The notes beneath the pieces are model-generated. The model ran no database searches, had not been told where the DNA came from, and saw nothing but the letters and a program-made list of their open reading frames with translations. A DNA stretch of 64,000 bases, taken from the NCBI GenBank assembly GCA_946699065.1, contig CAMPDV010000225.1, positions 404,522-468,521 on the forward strand, read 5' to 3'. The DNA is from Loxodes magnus (Eukaryota > Ciliophora > Karyorelictea > Loxodida > Loxodidae). Shown piece after piece: positions 1 to 12,037 of this stretch. Every line of letters starts with the position of its first letter. The first letter of the stretch is position 1. Both the position numbers and the translations under genes were made by a program.

Positions 1-2427
1 AATATAAGTGTTCTCTAGAAAGTGAGTAAGCACTTCTATAACTTCAAATATTACTTTGATTAATTAAAGATAAAGAAATACAAACTTACGAATTCCCAAA
101 TATTGAATAAAATGAAATGAACTTTCAGGTAAATTTCTATCTGTGAAATGCGAAAAATCATTATTGATTGTGAAAACTTTTCCTAACTATTTATTGACTA
201 AATTCATGATGCTGCTTATTAGAGCTTTATATGTAGATAACTTCAAAGCAATAGTAAAAATGAAACTTTACAAGAACTTGAGATTTATTGCTGATAAAAA
301 AATTTCAATCCTTTTGCGTTTTTACCAAAAAGTCTTAAGAAGATAATTTTTTCAGGGAAGCTAAAGGATTTCAGTTTTAACTTCCTATAAAATTTAGAGA
401 ATCTGGAGAGTCTTTAAGTTATAGATCAAAATTAAGGATAGGGAATCACAGGCAATTTTTTGCTATAATTTTGTTAGAACACACAACTAAAAAATTTGAA
501 AATCGAAGGAAATAGTCTAAGCAACTACTTTATAAGATAATTTTTAAAGTCGAAAGGAGCTTAAATTTAAGAACTAGACTTGAAAATAAGTTCGCAAATA
601 CAGGATTTTTTTGTATTATGCTCAAACTTAAAATGCTTGAACTCTCAAATCCATATATCAGCTAATTAAATATTGAGTTAAGCATAAAATTAGAATATCG
701 AGCAACTAAATCTTGTAGGTGATTTTACAAATGAAGCATTTAAAGCATTTTTTTCTAAATAAAAATACACAAATCTAAGATAAATAAGCATAGCTAATTG
801 TACAAGTTTTAAAGGAGAAAACTTAGTAGTTTTATTATAGCAAGCTCCCTTTTTATTAGAAATCAAATTAGAAAATCTTTAGACATTATAAGATTCGGAT
901 ATTAAGTGTATAGCAAGCTATGGTGAGAAATATGAATCAATAAATTTTACAAAAATGAAGTAAATTACTGAATAAACTTTGATATGTATTTTCGAAAAAT
1001 GCTTGAGACTTAAGTAGATCGAGCTAAATAATATTAGTAATATTAGTAGTTAAGCTTTGATTACTATGAATTAAAGCTGCTTATCTTTAGAGGTCCTATA
1101 TCTAAGTGATTTCTAGATTCAAGGAATATAGTGAATAAATTAAGTCGTTTTGTTGAAAAAATTGAAAAGTATACAGTTAAAAAATTTAAATTTGACATTT
1201 TAGGATATTGAGTTAATTTTGAATTCATGTCTGAATTTGGAAAATCTAGATTTAAGTGGATTTAATATTAAGTAATAATTTCCTATATATAATTAAAAAA
1301 AAATACCATATCCTTTATTTAAAAATTAAGGAATTTTAAAAATTGATTATAGTTCATGATAGTTATCAAATCAGGATAATGAATTTTTAAGTTTAAAAAA
1401 AAAGTTTAGGAAACTGAAGATATATAATAAAGGAATAGAAATTGGAAAAAATCAAGAAATTTTCGACGAGCAGTTAGGAACTATAAATCTAAACAATAAA
1501 CTATAAAATTAAAAATTTTAATTAGGACTAAGTATCATTAAATTTAACCTTGTTTTAGAGATTAAAATAATGTAGCTTACGATTAAAAAAGTAAAAAGAT
1601 TTGCCTCTTTTAATCATATTATATATCTAATAACTTAGGAGCGATCTATATTATTAATTGAAAATTAAGAGTTGATAATATAAAGATAATAGCTATTTAG
1701 TCATTTTCTTTTAAAATAATAAATCTTTTTATGAGATTTAGCTTTATAACCTTTGCAAATTCTTAAGAATTTTCTTTCAAAAAATTATAATTAAAATGTT
1801 TATAAAATGTTGAGAGATAAATTCAAGCCCCTTGGAAATTATCTCGCAATTTTTGGTTTTTTAATTAATTTTTATATATTCAGTCTTAGTTTCAATCTCA
1901 ACTCTAAAAAATATTGTTATCAATTTAAATAATTAGTTTGCATAAAACAGGTGAAAAATAGTTTAGATGAATCTAGATTATTACCATTTGGTGAATTATT
2001 GTGATTCTAAAATTTCACATTTAAAACTAATTTTTTTTTCTCAATTTGCAAACTTTTTTACAAGCTCCCAATAAATAAACTTATTAGATTACTAAAAGAT
2101 TTTCAAATGTTATTATCACCGTTAAAAAGATATCATTTTGTATAAATTTTAAAATTTCTATCTAAATTAAGTTAATTAAAATTAAAAAACACTTAAGATC
2201 CATATTCAGGTTTTTTTGAATAAGGATTAAATTAAAAAAGTTTAAGAAAATTAGAAATATTTGGTGCTTTAATTAAAAGAGATTTGGTAGTTTTATAGTT
2301 ATTAAAAATAAAAATTTAGGAATTTTAGGATTTATATTACAGTTTGAAATAAAATCATTGCTAGCAAATTAAAAATAGAAAAATCAAAAGATAAAATTAA
2401 GCATTGCTTTCTAATTTAAAAATGTGA
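1..2427 (+). CDS. Leucine-rich-repeat protein, 5' end outside window
   Basis: Frame 1 reads from the window edge as a leucine-rich protein, about 808 codons visible. The repeats have 25-26 residue spacing, as in LKQIELNN, then LEVLYLSD, then LKSIQLKN, then LENLDLSG, typical of ciliate LRR proteins that act as protein-binding scaffolds. TGA codons at 118, 292, 1132 and 1354 lie inside the frame. Repeat spacing is kept across the one at 1132, so they are read as Trp, not stops. The proposed end is a cluster in which four of five consecutive codons are TGA (2425-2439), which looks like a terminator with backups. From about 1360 to 2400 the LRR pattern is weaker but still visible (LRKLEIFG, LSQLKLKN). 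The start is not in the window. The next gene lies on the opposite strand, convergent, about 200 bp away. LRR family is fairly sure; exact limits are not. Confidence 0.55.
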
Positions 2428-2623
2428 CTTTGATGATGAAAAGAAAAATTAAAAAACATTTATTTTAAAGGTTTTTTATAAAGTTTAAGGCAACAAAAAA
2501 AAGGAAATTTAAATATTAGTTAATTAATTATAATTCATTTCAGATCGTAGACTGTAATAAATTATAAAAAAGGATTTAAGAAAAAACTTAAGAAAATATT
2601 TATAAAAAGATTAAATAGTAATC

Positions 2624-3970
2624 TCAAAGTATGCGCTTTCCATTCTACCAAGCCTGCTCTTCTCTAATTCCATTTTTATAAATATAGGCACCTGGTCCTG
2701 AAAATTAACCTTATAATCATTACCCTTCATATTTATCTCCGTTCTTATAATTAAAAACTCCGTATCCTTCCATTTTATCTTATAATCACTCTCCTTCATA
2801 AAAATCTCCATTAACAGAATAATAATTTCCTTTTCCTTATTTTAATCCGTTTACACTAAGGCCTTCATATCTGTCTCCATTCTTATATATATTAATTCCA
2901 AATCCATTCGGTTTATCTTTAAAAAAATTCCCTTCATATATATCTCCGTTATTGTAATAAAAAACTCCTTTTCCTTACTTTATTCCCTCTACAAATTATC
3001 CTACATATTTATTTCCATTTTTATATAAACTTGTCCCATTTCCAAATATTTTACCTTTTAATCACTCTCCTTCATAAATATTTCCATCTATTCAATAAAA
3101 AGTTCCTTTTCCTTATTTAAATCCTTCTACGTATTAACCTTCATATCTATTTCCATTTTTATATTTATAAATTCCATATCCATGCATTTCTCCATTTTTC
3201 AATTCTCCCTCATAAGAATTTCCATTTTCAAATTTTAATATTTCTTTCTTCTAAATTTATTATGTTTAATCTTACTAATCTTCAATTTTAATTTCTTTCT
3301 AAGATTCAACATCGTTTATTTCCGTTTATGCTTCAGCATCTTTTTTTTCATGATATTAAATTTTATATTTTTCAAATGCTTCCTAAAATTTGGCATATTA
3401 ATCTTTCATATTCTTTATCTCTCATTCTCTTTTTTTTGTATGCTCTTCTAAATCCTGCAGATTCATCGTTTTTTATTCCTCTGTTACGATTTAAATCTTT
3501 TCTTTTAAAATTTTTTTCTAATTTTAATACTATTATATTCTTTCTCTTATTTCCTTTAATTTATTTTTAGTTTCTTTTTAAAACTGATTGCTACTACTTA
3601 AGATAGTTTGGCTAATAAACAAAATTATCTGATTTTTTATTTTGCTTTACTTCTTTGATATTTTTTAGAAGCTTTGCTTTAGTTCGTTTTCTTATTTGGT
3701 TAGAATATCTAACGTTTCTTCTGCTTTTACAATCATACTTTCTCTTAGTTGAACTATATTCAAAATAGAATCAGTTACAGGTAAGTTTCTAGGATTAATT
3801 GTAGAATTTAAGTTGCATAGAGGACATTAATAGGAAGTATATTTTGAAAATTAATCGAAAATGCAAATCGTACAAACTGAATGTTACTCATTACAAGGAA
3901 GAGTAAGTGGAAGTCTTTATTAAGTGTCAAAGAGAGTTTAACACAAGGCACATTTAAAATTTTCAGCCAT
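2624..3970 (-). CDS. RING finger / MORN-repeat protein, copy 1
   Basis: An intact 448-residue frame of exactly 449 codons from ATG (3970) to a TGA at 2624-2626. Residues 7-52 form a C3HC4 RING finger with ligands C7, C10, C26, H30, C33, C36, C49 and C52, suggesting ubiquitin-ligase activity. Next comes a charged, Gln/Lys-rich, probably coiled-coil stretch. The C-terminal half is about nine MORN repeats of 23 residues (YKNGDKYEGQW type), which in other proteins bind membranes or the cytoskeleton. The Trp of YEGEW and YEGQW is TGA (2786-2788 and 2717-2719). The last Trp, nine codons before the stop, is TGG. Gln is written TAA/TAG throughout. It is a paralogue of the gene at 49772-51553. RING plus MORN on one chain is uncommon. 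The start is chosen because the RING begins seven residues later. Substrate and location are unknown. Confidence 0.9.
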
Positions 3971-6571
3971 TAACTTTTAAAAATAAACTAATTAAAAAGC
4001 CCATAAATAATATCCAAAACTATAAAAAATACTCATACTTGGGGAAATTAAAATAACCATAATAAAGCTTTTTTTATTCTACTGAAATTAATTTTAATAT
4101 CTTTTTTCATTCAAAAAGATATAAAAAAATTATTTGAAAGTTTATAAAATTAGATTTAAAATCCTTTTTTTAAAGAATATAAAGATTATTAATTATGAAA
4201 CTTTCTTTTTACATGTCTCAGTTTATTATACATTTTAGATTAAAAATTATTTTTTATTTAAATAGAAAAAAATGAATTTAGATACTAATTTTCTGAAGTA
4301 AATTCGAGAAATTTATCTCTAATTTAAATTTTTTTTATTATAAACAAAATAATAATTATGTTTTTCGAAATTTTAGTACTGTATTTTCTTCAATTTTAAT
4401 AATATTAATATTTTTTATATTTATCTATGAATTCATATAGTATTTTAAATATTTAGAGATATAACATTAAAAAAAAAAATTTAATTCCTATCACAGCAAA
4501 ATTTTATTTTGGCTTAATAAATAAATATCAAATATAATAAAATATAAATGGAAAAAAAATCTAAAATATTGAAAATTTTATTTTTATGCAAAAGAAATTT
4601 TTACAAGATTTATATAAATTATTTACTTAAAAACTTAATTCAAAGATTTTTAAATAAAATTAGATTATTATTTTGTAAAAATATCTTATTGCTAAAATTA
4701 AAATAATTTATAAAAATAAAAATTTAATTTTTAGTAAAATTTTAAAATAATTTCAAAAATTAAAAAACTTGGTGGATATTTCATCATTGAAAAATATTTG
4801 CTTTTTATGTAAATTTTACTATAAGGTATAATTTAATAAATTAATTAATTTAGATCAATTCAAAATAATTAAATCGCTTTTTAAAACTTTTATAAATTTT
4901 TTATCTTACTACTTAAGAAAGATCAAATAAAAATATCTTGGATTTTAAAACTTTTTTAATTTCAAATATTCAAAATTCAATAAAATTAAAAAAATAAATT
5001 TAAATTATTTTTTATTATATTAAAAAAGATAATAAAGTATATATCTTTTTTATTTACATATAATTATTAAACAAAAATAAAAAATAGTCCAAAATAAACT
5101 TAAATATTGAGTTTCTTATTTAGATTTTAGTTAAATTGATAAAAATTGAAAGTAACAATTTTGTGATAAATTTTTATTTTAAAATAGTTAAAAATAAGCA
5201 CTCAACCACTTTTTATTATAATGAATTAAAAAACAGTTTGAATAAATTCAAAAAAATTTTCCTCAGTATATCTAGAAATTTTATTTTAATTCCTGAAAAT
5301 TAGAAGTTTAAAATTTGAAAAATAAAGGAAATTTTAAAGTAATCTTATAAAAAATAAGCTTGATTTTACTTTTCTATTTTTAATCTAAAATTAAAATTAT
5401 ATTAAAACTAGTTGACAAAAAATAATTATTTTATTTAATTCAACAGATCAAAATGATATGCTGAATAAAAATATATAACAAAATTGAAAAAAAAAATTTT
5501 AACACTATTTATTTTAAAAAAAAAATAGGTAGTGAAATTGGTAAACTAAGAATATAAAATAAAACTAAAAAAGATTATTATGGTATTTTAATAATTTAAC
5601 AAATAATAATAAATATAAGTAGGTAAAAATTATGCTAATAAAAAAATTAAAAATTTAAGAAAAATAAAAAATAATTAAAAATTTAAGATGAAAAACGATA
5701 TGAATTTGATTTTTTTAATACAATTAAAGTTATTTAAATAAAAAGGAGATAAGTTTAGAGAAGTTTTTTTTTTAAATGATAAATAAAATAAATAACTAAA
5801 CTTATTTAAATCGAATATTCAGAAAGTTGATGAAAAAATATAAAAGTTTGCAAATGTGTGCCTTTGAAAAAAAAACATAAACAAATTCCTAACCGAGCAT
5901 TTTTTTAATTTTTATTTATATTATATTTTTCCATTTAATAAAAAAATTAATTTTTCAAAAATTTTGAAAATAATTATTTTAATTTCTTTGTTAAATAAAT
6001 CAATATTTTAAATACAATTTCCCTCTGGGTATGGAATTAAAATTAAAGTTTTATTAAATTCTATTTTCTCAATTTTTTAAATAAAGATTCATTAAATTTA
6101 AAAATTTAAAGAAATAAAAAAGTTTAAAAATACTTAAAAAATTTTAAATATCAAAAATAAAAATGCCTTTAATTAAATCTTTTAGTTATTTAAATTATTT
6201 ATTAGTATATAAATTAAAAAATTTTAGTTCGATTTAGTCTTAATTATTTTTTTTATTTTTCATTTAAATTTATTTATTTAGAAATTTTTTAATTGCAATT
6301 TTTAATATTGTTTAAAATATAAATTTTTTATATAAATTTGTATTAAAATTTTTTCTTCTTTATGTAATTTTTGTCTTTTTTTTGTTTTTATAATTTTTTC
6401 GAGTTTATTTTCATTAATCCTAAAAACATTTTTTATCTTTATACTTCTTTTAGATTAAATTATGAGCTTTTATAGTTTTTTGTTTTAAGCAATTATATCT
6501 TTTATAACTTTAAATTATTTTATTATTTAAAAAAATTTAAAATTTAAAAACATTTTTTGTTACAATGTCTT
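3971..6571. other. AT-rich intergenic region
   Basis: About 2.6 kb at roughly 85% A+T between two minus-strand genes. With TAA, TAG and TGA all sense-like, every frame is open and none stands out in composition. Nothing here resembles a known family, RNA or repeat. About 5900-6570 is T-rich and may hold the 3' end and trailer of the next gene. Confidence 0.5.
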
Positions 6572-7567
6572 TCAAGATTTTTTCTTAAGATTAATTTTTT
6601 TTAATTTTCTAAATTTTTTTAATTTTATAAGACTTTATTTTTTGATATCTTTTTGACGCTTTTTTTTACATTTTAAAATTAGATATAATTATAATTATAT
6701 TTTTCTCATTTTTTAATTTGATTTATGTAAATAAATTATTTTATTTCTTCTACTGACTTCTATTTTTCAAATGTTCTTCCTTTTATTTATGTTTAGTTTT
6801 TTTACGATGCCTAAATTTTTCTTCTCTAAAATAATGGCTACTTTAAAGTTTTAATCATTTAAATTTATTTTGGACTTTATGAAAAAATTTAGAAATTAGA
6901 TTCTTTCAGATTAATATTCTAATAGATTTAAAATTATCCATTAATCAACCTCAGGCTCATTCAATTTTTTCACCGCAGATTTTCATTTACCTTTAATTTA
7001 AAAAGAATCTATTCTTTGAGTCAGTTTGAAAATTTCTTTGTAAAATTTTTAAGCTTATAACTGAAACGTAATCAAGCTTAGCCTTTTTTTAGTTTTTCCA
7101 CAATTTTAGATTCTTTGTCTTGTTGAAATTATTTGATTTCTTTGTTTCATACTAATTCTATTTGTTAAATATTTGCGATATTAGTCTATGTCTTCCTTTT
7201 ATATATTCTTTTTATGCATTGATTTCTTTAAAATTAATCTAATTTTTTAATTCTTGATTGCTTGTTTTTTTTTATTATCCTCACATTTAGTATATTTTGT
7301 TTTATAGTAAAAATTGTTGCTTTTTTTGGGATTATCTAAATTAAATTTTAAGAATAAACTTTTTTAGAGCCAAAATTTTATGTTATACTTCATTTCACTC
7401 AAATAGCTCGAATTTTTATTAACACTTTTAAATTGTTTCAATTAATCTGACTTTAAATACCTCTTTTCTACCTGATGTCAAATATTTTCTTATTAAAAAT
7501 TATGATTATGCCTTAGCATTTATTTTAAAAGATCTATTAGGCAATCCTCTCTTATTTCTCCAATCAT
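6572..7567 (-). CDS. Hypothetical basic protein
   Basis: Family not recognised. One of the three minus-strand frames clearly stands out in charged residues from ATG 7567, which opens MIGEIREDCLIDLL, to TGA 6572-6574: 332 codons, 331 residues. It is rich in Lys, Arg, Asn and Gln with a few Trp (both TGG and TGA), as in KGKWKSAVKKLNEPEVDQW near residue 220, and has no membrane segment. The T-rich plus strand supports coding on the minus strand. It lies just outside the left edge of the large direct duplication and is divergent from the helix-turn-helix gene at 8002, so the two may share the 430-bp gap as a promoter region. The other two frames read as low-complexity sequence. The end is uncertain because TGA can also be sense. 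Confidence 0.45.
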
Positions 7568-8001
7568 TTCTTAAAAAACTTTATTTTTCTTTATTTTTCA
7601 TTATTTCTACTTTTTTTTTTAAGAATTATTTATCTTATCATATATATCATTTAGATATATTTTAGTTAATGAATTTATGATATATAATGAAAAAAAATTA
7701 CGCTATAAGTTTCATAAAAATGATGACTTCTGATATTTTAAAATGTATTGTCGCACATTTATATTTATAATTATATTTACTTATTTACATAACTGTATAT
7801 TTCTAATAAAATGCTTTTTTGACTTATAAGATATTTATGAATCTCTTTAATTAGAAATGGATTATTTAACAGTATGCTTCATATTTTAACTAATAGGCTA
7901 AGAGAGAAATACTTTCATGTTAATTAGATTTAATTATCCTTGCATTCCATTTTTTATTTAATAAACTTATTATTTAAGCAATAAATCTCTTCTCTAGTAT
8001 A

Positions 8002-8808
8002 ATGAAAAAGATAAATGTTTCTTATCTCATTTTAGATAACTAATAAAATCAAGTAGCTAGAGGACAAGGAGAAACGTTCTTGTCAGTTTATGATTTTAAC
8101 CAATTTGACTTTGCAGAATTAATAGAAAAAATTATAAGTAATCTAGAAAGAAAATTTACTAAGTAAGAGATATAAAATTTACTAGTTCCTTCAAGAATCT
8201 ATTTCAATAAGCAAGGAATATAAACTTATATTCTCACTTATAGAGGAACTGAAATAAAGCGATCATAACAATCTTTGATTGATTATATTCCATTTAATAA
8301 TCATATTGAAGTAACAATAGCTTTAATTAAATCTTTTAATCCAAATGAAAGCAAAAAGTCAACAACTAGAGCAAAAGAAAGACAATTAAAGGAGGTGGTC
8401 GAACTTGTATTATAATGGAGAAAATAATATAGTGGACTAAAAGATGTAGAAGGAAAATTGAAGCAAGTTAGTTTAGAAAAAGCAGCAAAAAATTTAGGAG
8501 TAGTAAGAAAAACGTTAGATGATTGGCTAAGTCAATTAAAATTAGGAATTTAAAATGGATTTAATTTTGAGAAGAACAAGAATAAATATATTACAGTGTT
8601 AAGAAGATTTAACAGAAATTATAAAGAGTCCATTTAGAATGCAAATGAAGAAGATCAAGAAGAACATTAGAAGAAAGATTATGATATGGAGAATTATATT
8701 TATAAATAAATACGACAATTTAGTTTTATTGCTATAGTTATATTAAAAACGACTAATCAAAGGGATTTAATATTCCAATCAAAAGAGCATTCTAAGCCTT
8801 TGTTTTAA
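8002..8808 (+). CDS. Helix-turn-helix-like protein, copy A
   Basis: From ATG 8002 (MKKINVSYLILDNQQNQVAR) an open frame runs for about 268 codons. Residues about 140-210 contain a helix-turn-helix-like motif: a sequence like VSLEKAAKNLGVVRKTLDDW, then an LKLGIQNGFNF segment and VLRRFNRNY. Similar 'KKSLDDY...QLRLG...FDF' domains recur in ciliate proteins (from memory of the family; function unknown), and DNA binding is inferred only from the motif. The N-terminal part has no recognised domain. The two Trp codons here are TGG (8416, 8524); both are TGA in copy B. The end is uncertain: no TGA closes the frame before 9100, and a small gene on the other strand starts its 3' end at 8816, so the in-frame TAA at 8806-8808 is used as a working end. 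This frame is intact; copy B is frameshifted. Confidence 0.72.
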
Positions 8809-8815
8809 AATTTCC

Positions 8816-9055
8816 TCAATTTTTTTTATTTATTATATTAAAGCTTTTAAAATTTTAATTTTTTTCCACTTTCTAGCTTTCTCCAACTGAATAATCTCCT
8901 ACTGAATTATCTTGGTAGTATACAAAGAGTATCTATAGAGTAAATATTAAATCTTCTTTTACTAAGTTAATGCTTTTTAAATTATTTAAATTTGGACCTT
9001 TTAAATCTTACCGTAAAGTGTTTAAAACCTCAATTTCTTTGTTCTTGTGCTTCAT
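8816..9055 (-). CDS. Small hypothetical protein, copy A
   Basis: ATG 9055 to TGA 8816-8818 gives 80 codons, 79 residues, starting MKHKNKEIEVLNTLRQDLKG and containing the phrase QDNSVGDYSVGES near residue 55. It is acidic to neutral, with no membrane segment or known domain. It is convergent with the helix-turn-helix gene, whose 3' end it nearly touches. The same sequence is present in the second duplication copy (32023-32261) but one A is missing from a run there, breaking the frame. Conservation between copies and a length in whole codons support it. It could instead be an antisense reading of the neighbour's 3' UTR. Confidence 0.45.
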
Positions 9056-11339
9056 ATTTTCTTAAGAAATAAGAAAGTTAAATAAAAAATAAAGTATATT
9101 GAAAAATATAATAAAAAAAAAAACATCTCAAATAGATTATTATAAATGCATCCATATATTTTAGTTAATTAAAAAGCTATAATAATTATTTAAATTTAAG
9201 TATAAATAGATTAAGTTTATAAGCTTTTAGTTTAATACTTTATTATAAAGATATCTCTAAAATAATATTCTAAGCTCATTATATTCTTAGGTAAAATTTA
9301 AATGTTTATTTTATATTTCATGTATAATCATTTGAAATTATATGAGAAGGTAATATTCATCTAAGCAATAAAAAATTAGTTTTGCTCCTTTGTTAGAAAT
9401 AAAAAAATATAATCTTAATTTTAACCTTTTCTTAGTAATTTTAATGATTTTTATTTAAAATTCTTTTATATCCTTTAGTTATTTTTATATTTTCATGGTG
9501 CTAAATTTAAATTTTAATATCATATCTGAAAAAAGGATAAGCTAATATATTTGAAATAAGAGAAACTAATATTAGTTAGTTAATTATTGATGATAGATTA
9601 TTTGATTTTGAAAGTTAAAATTAAAATTAATAATATAAGGATATAAAGAATAGTTAGATTTATATTTCATTATAACTTTAACTATTTTACTAAAATGATA
9701 AGTTATAATTATGAAAATAGGCTTCTCTATAATTTTTTATATTAAACATCCTTTTTACTAAATAATTATTCTCATTAGTTATTTCTGTTTATGCCTCTTT
9801 TTATTATTTTATTTTAAATAAATATCAAATTTAATATTAGCTAAAATAAAAGAAGCCTACTTTTAAATTTAAATAGATTGAAAATCAAAAAGTTTAATGC
9901 TAGATAAGAATAAATTTAGAAGAAATCTCATAAAATTTAGTTTAGATTAATTTTATTTTTAATGATAATTGAAATTAAGAATTTTTAATTATTTTTAGTA
10001 GTTAAAACTAAATAAGAGTATAGAAGCTTTTATAATATATGAACTTTTAGATTTAAATTATATAAAAGTCAAACAACTTTAGTGTAATAGAGAAAGAACA
10101 CTTTTGTTTAAAATAAGCAAATATAATTAAATTACAACATTCACAGCTAACATGATTTTAAGATGCTTTGATATTATACTCTAGGTTTTCTAGTATGTTT
10201 ACTTTTTCGTAACCAGCAATCATGTTTGGTAAATCTCTAAATTATAATTATTTAAGTGTTGCTAAATTATTATTAATTAGATATGATTAAAAGAATTACT
10301 TATCAATCAATTTTTATTAATAGATAAAGAACTTATTTGCTATTAATAGAACTATATCTTTAATTTTATGATAAAGTTATCTGATTTAAATAAGCACCTC
10401 ACTGTTTATTATTTCTTATTCACTTAAAGATATTTTCTTGCTTTATTTCCTAATTTAGCTACACTTAAAATTATTAAATTTAGAAGTTTGCATTGGCTCA
10501 ATGTGGTTATATCAATCTATTTAATAAAGTATCATGCATTACTTATAAAAAAAAATTTAAATTTTGAAAATTTACTCAAGAGTCCTTAAGTTGATTGTTA
10601 CTCTAAAAATAGTTTAAATTTATTACAAATAAAAGTTTAAGATTTTATCTCTAAAGCTTTGGAAAGAATGGATTATATTATTATAAAGAAACTTATTTAT
10701 CAAGTAAAGTCAATTCATTTTCAAGTCATTTATTCTGGATTGCTACCTAAAATTTACCTTTGATACCTAACAAATAATTTCATTTATTTAAATTTTTAAT
10801 GCTGTATTAGTTTAAGGAGCTATTAATACAATTCATTTAATAACTGTAGCTTGAAAGAATTAAGAAAGAAATAGATAAATCCAAGTAGCAAGATTTAACT
10901 ACTTCATGCAACTATTTTAATAAGATTTTTAAATATTTTACTTTATAACTAAAGACCTAGAGTTTAAGTTCAATCTTATACAGTTGAAAGGATATTAAAC
11001 TAGAAGAATAGATAGAAATAATCAATAATAAAGGATATAATAGACTTAATTCTTTTAAAATGGTGCTTCCTAATATTAAAAACAAATATCTTATCTAATT
11101 TAAATACTAAATCTAAATTATATTTGCAAATCCTTAAAGCTCTAGTAATAAAAGGAATAATTAGCTCCTTTTATTTATGATGCTTTTAGAATTTAAATAA
11201 AAGACTTTTAAGATTTTTGTATTTTTCCTCTAACTATTATCAAGCATAAAAATACCTAAAATAATTGTAATTAAAATAATAATTTTAAATAAATAATCAC
11301 GCAAAGATTAACTATCTCATTTTTTTCTTAGCAATCTAT
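9056..11339 (+). other. AT-rich region with a possible degenerate reading frame
   Basis: No recognised gene. Reading from ATG 9146 (MHPYILVNQKAI) the plus strand gives one continuous frame of Ile/Leu/Phe-rich sequence down to the coiled-coil region. The second copy (from 32352) shares the start and several patches, such as one near 10985 with a Trp codon (TGA here, TGG at 35431) followed by IKLE.QIEIINNK. However, small indels between the copies change the frame repeatedly, and in AT-rich DNA without stop codons any frame looks open. It may be a decayed gene or conserved non-coding DNA. Confidence 0.3.
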
Positions 11340-12004
11340 CTTTAAGAGCTTGTAAAATTAGTTGATCAAAATCATAATTTAGAGAAACGGATTCAGATAT
11401 TGGTGCAAAAATAAAACTAATTGCTTAAATGCAAAAATCAGAAAGAATATAATTATTTTAGGATAAAGAAAGAAACTTCAAAAAGTAAATACTAAAATGA
11501 GAATAGAATAAAATGAAAAAGAGTTTAAATAATTTTAAGTTGCTAAAAAATAGATTACTTGTCTTAAGTTTATAAAGCGTTGATTTCAAAATCTTAAGAA
11601 TAAAAGATACTTAAAAGAATAGATAAAAGCTAGTAAATGAAGATTTAATCTTGCAAGAAATAGAAAATTATATAAAGTAAAACTGAAAATAACTCAAAAT
11701 GAAAAAGATAGAAAAATTTAGAGTATGAAAAGAACTATCAAATACTTTTTTAGCATGGAAAATGAATTTATAAAGAATAAAATAAAAGGAGAGATTATTT
11801 CTAATTATTAAAAGTAGGATAATAAGAAAACATATAATTCTGAGGGTTACTTTGTTTATAGAATTGTTTTGCCAAGAGTTGAGTGAGAAAGAAGAAAGCT
11901 ACTAATAGTTTGCAACTAAAAAATTCGGAATAAAATCTAATTATTTCAAAATGATTTATCTATTAATTATTAAATCCTTCATTTGTATTTATTATAATAT
12001 ATAA
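11340..12004 (+). pseudogene. Coiled-coil protein remnant, copy A
   Basis: A purine-rich stretch that encodes patches of Lys/Glu/Gln-rich coiled coil in more than one frame. ELVKLVDQNHNLEK (about 11350), QKSERIQLFQDKER with ILKWEQN (about 11430-11510) and SMENEFIKNKIK (about 11755) match counterparts in copy B (35606-36318). The frame changes between patches, so this copy appears to have several indels. TGA is the Trp codon of ILKWEQN and of the later VEWER motif in both copies. It converges on the cysteine-rich gene, whose stop is at 12038. The 3' limit is approximate. A spliced gene is possible but I see no convincing GT-AG intron. Confidence 0.38.
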
Positions 12005-12037
12005 TTGAAAGAAAAGTAAATTAATAATTTTCTAGCC

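Noticed and set aside
1132..1134. In-frame TGA as evidence that the LRR and cysteine-rich genes are pseudogenes
   Set aside because: Repeat spacing continues across it, frames stay open for up to 4.7 kb, TGA falls at conserved Trp sites, and paralogues exchange TGG with TGA.
3328..3570. Plus-strand hydrophobic ORF over the RING-MORN gene
   Set aside because: Antisense shadow of the coiled-coil section of the minus-strand gene.
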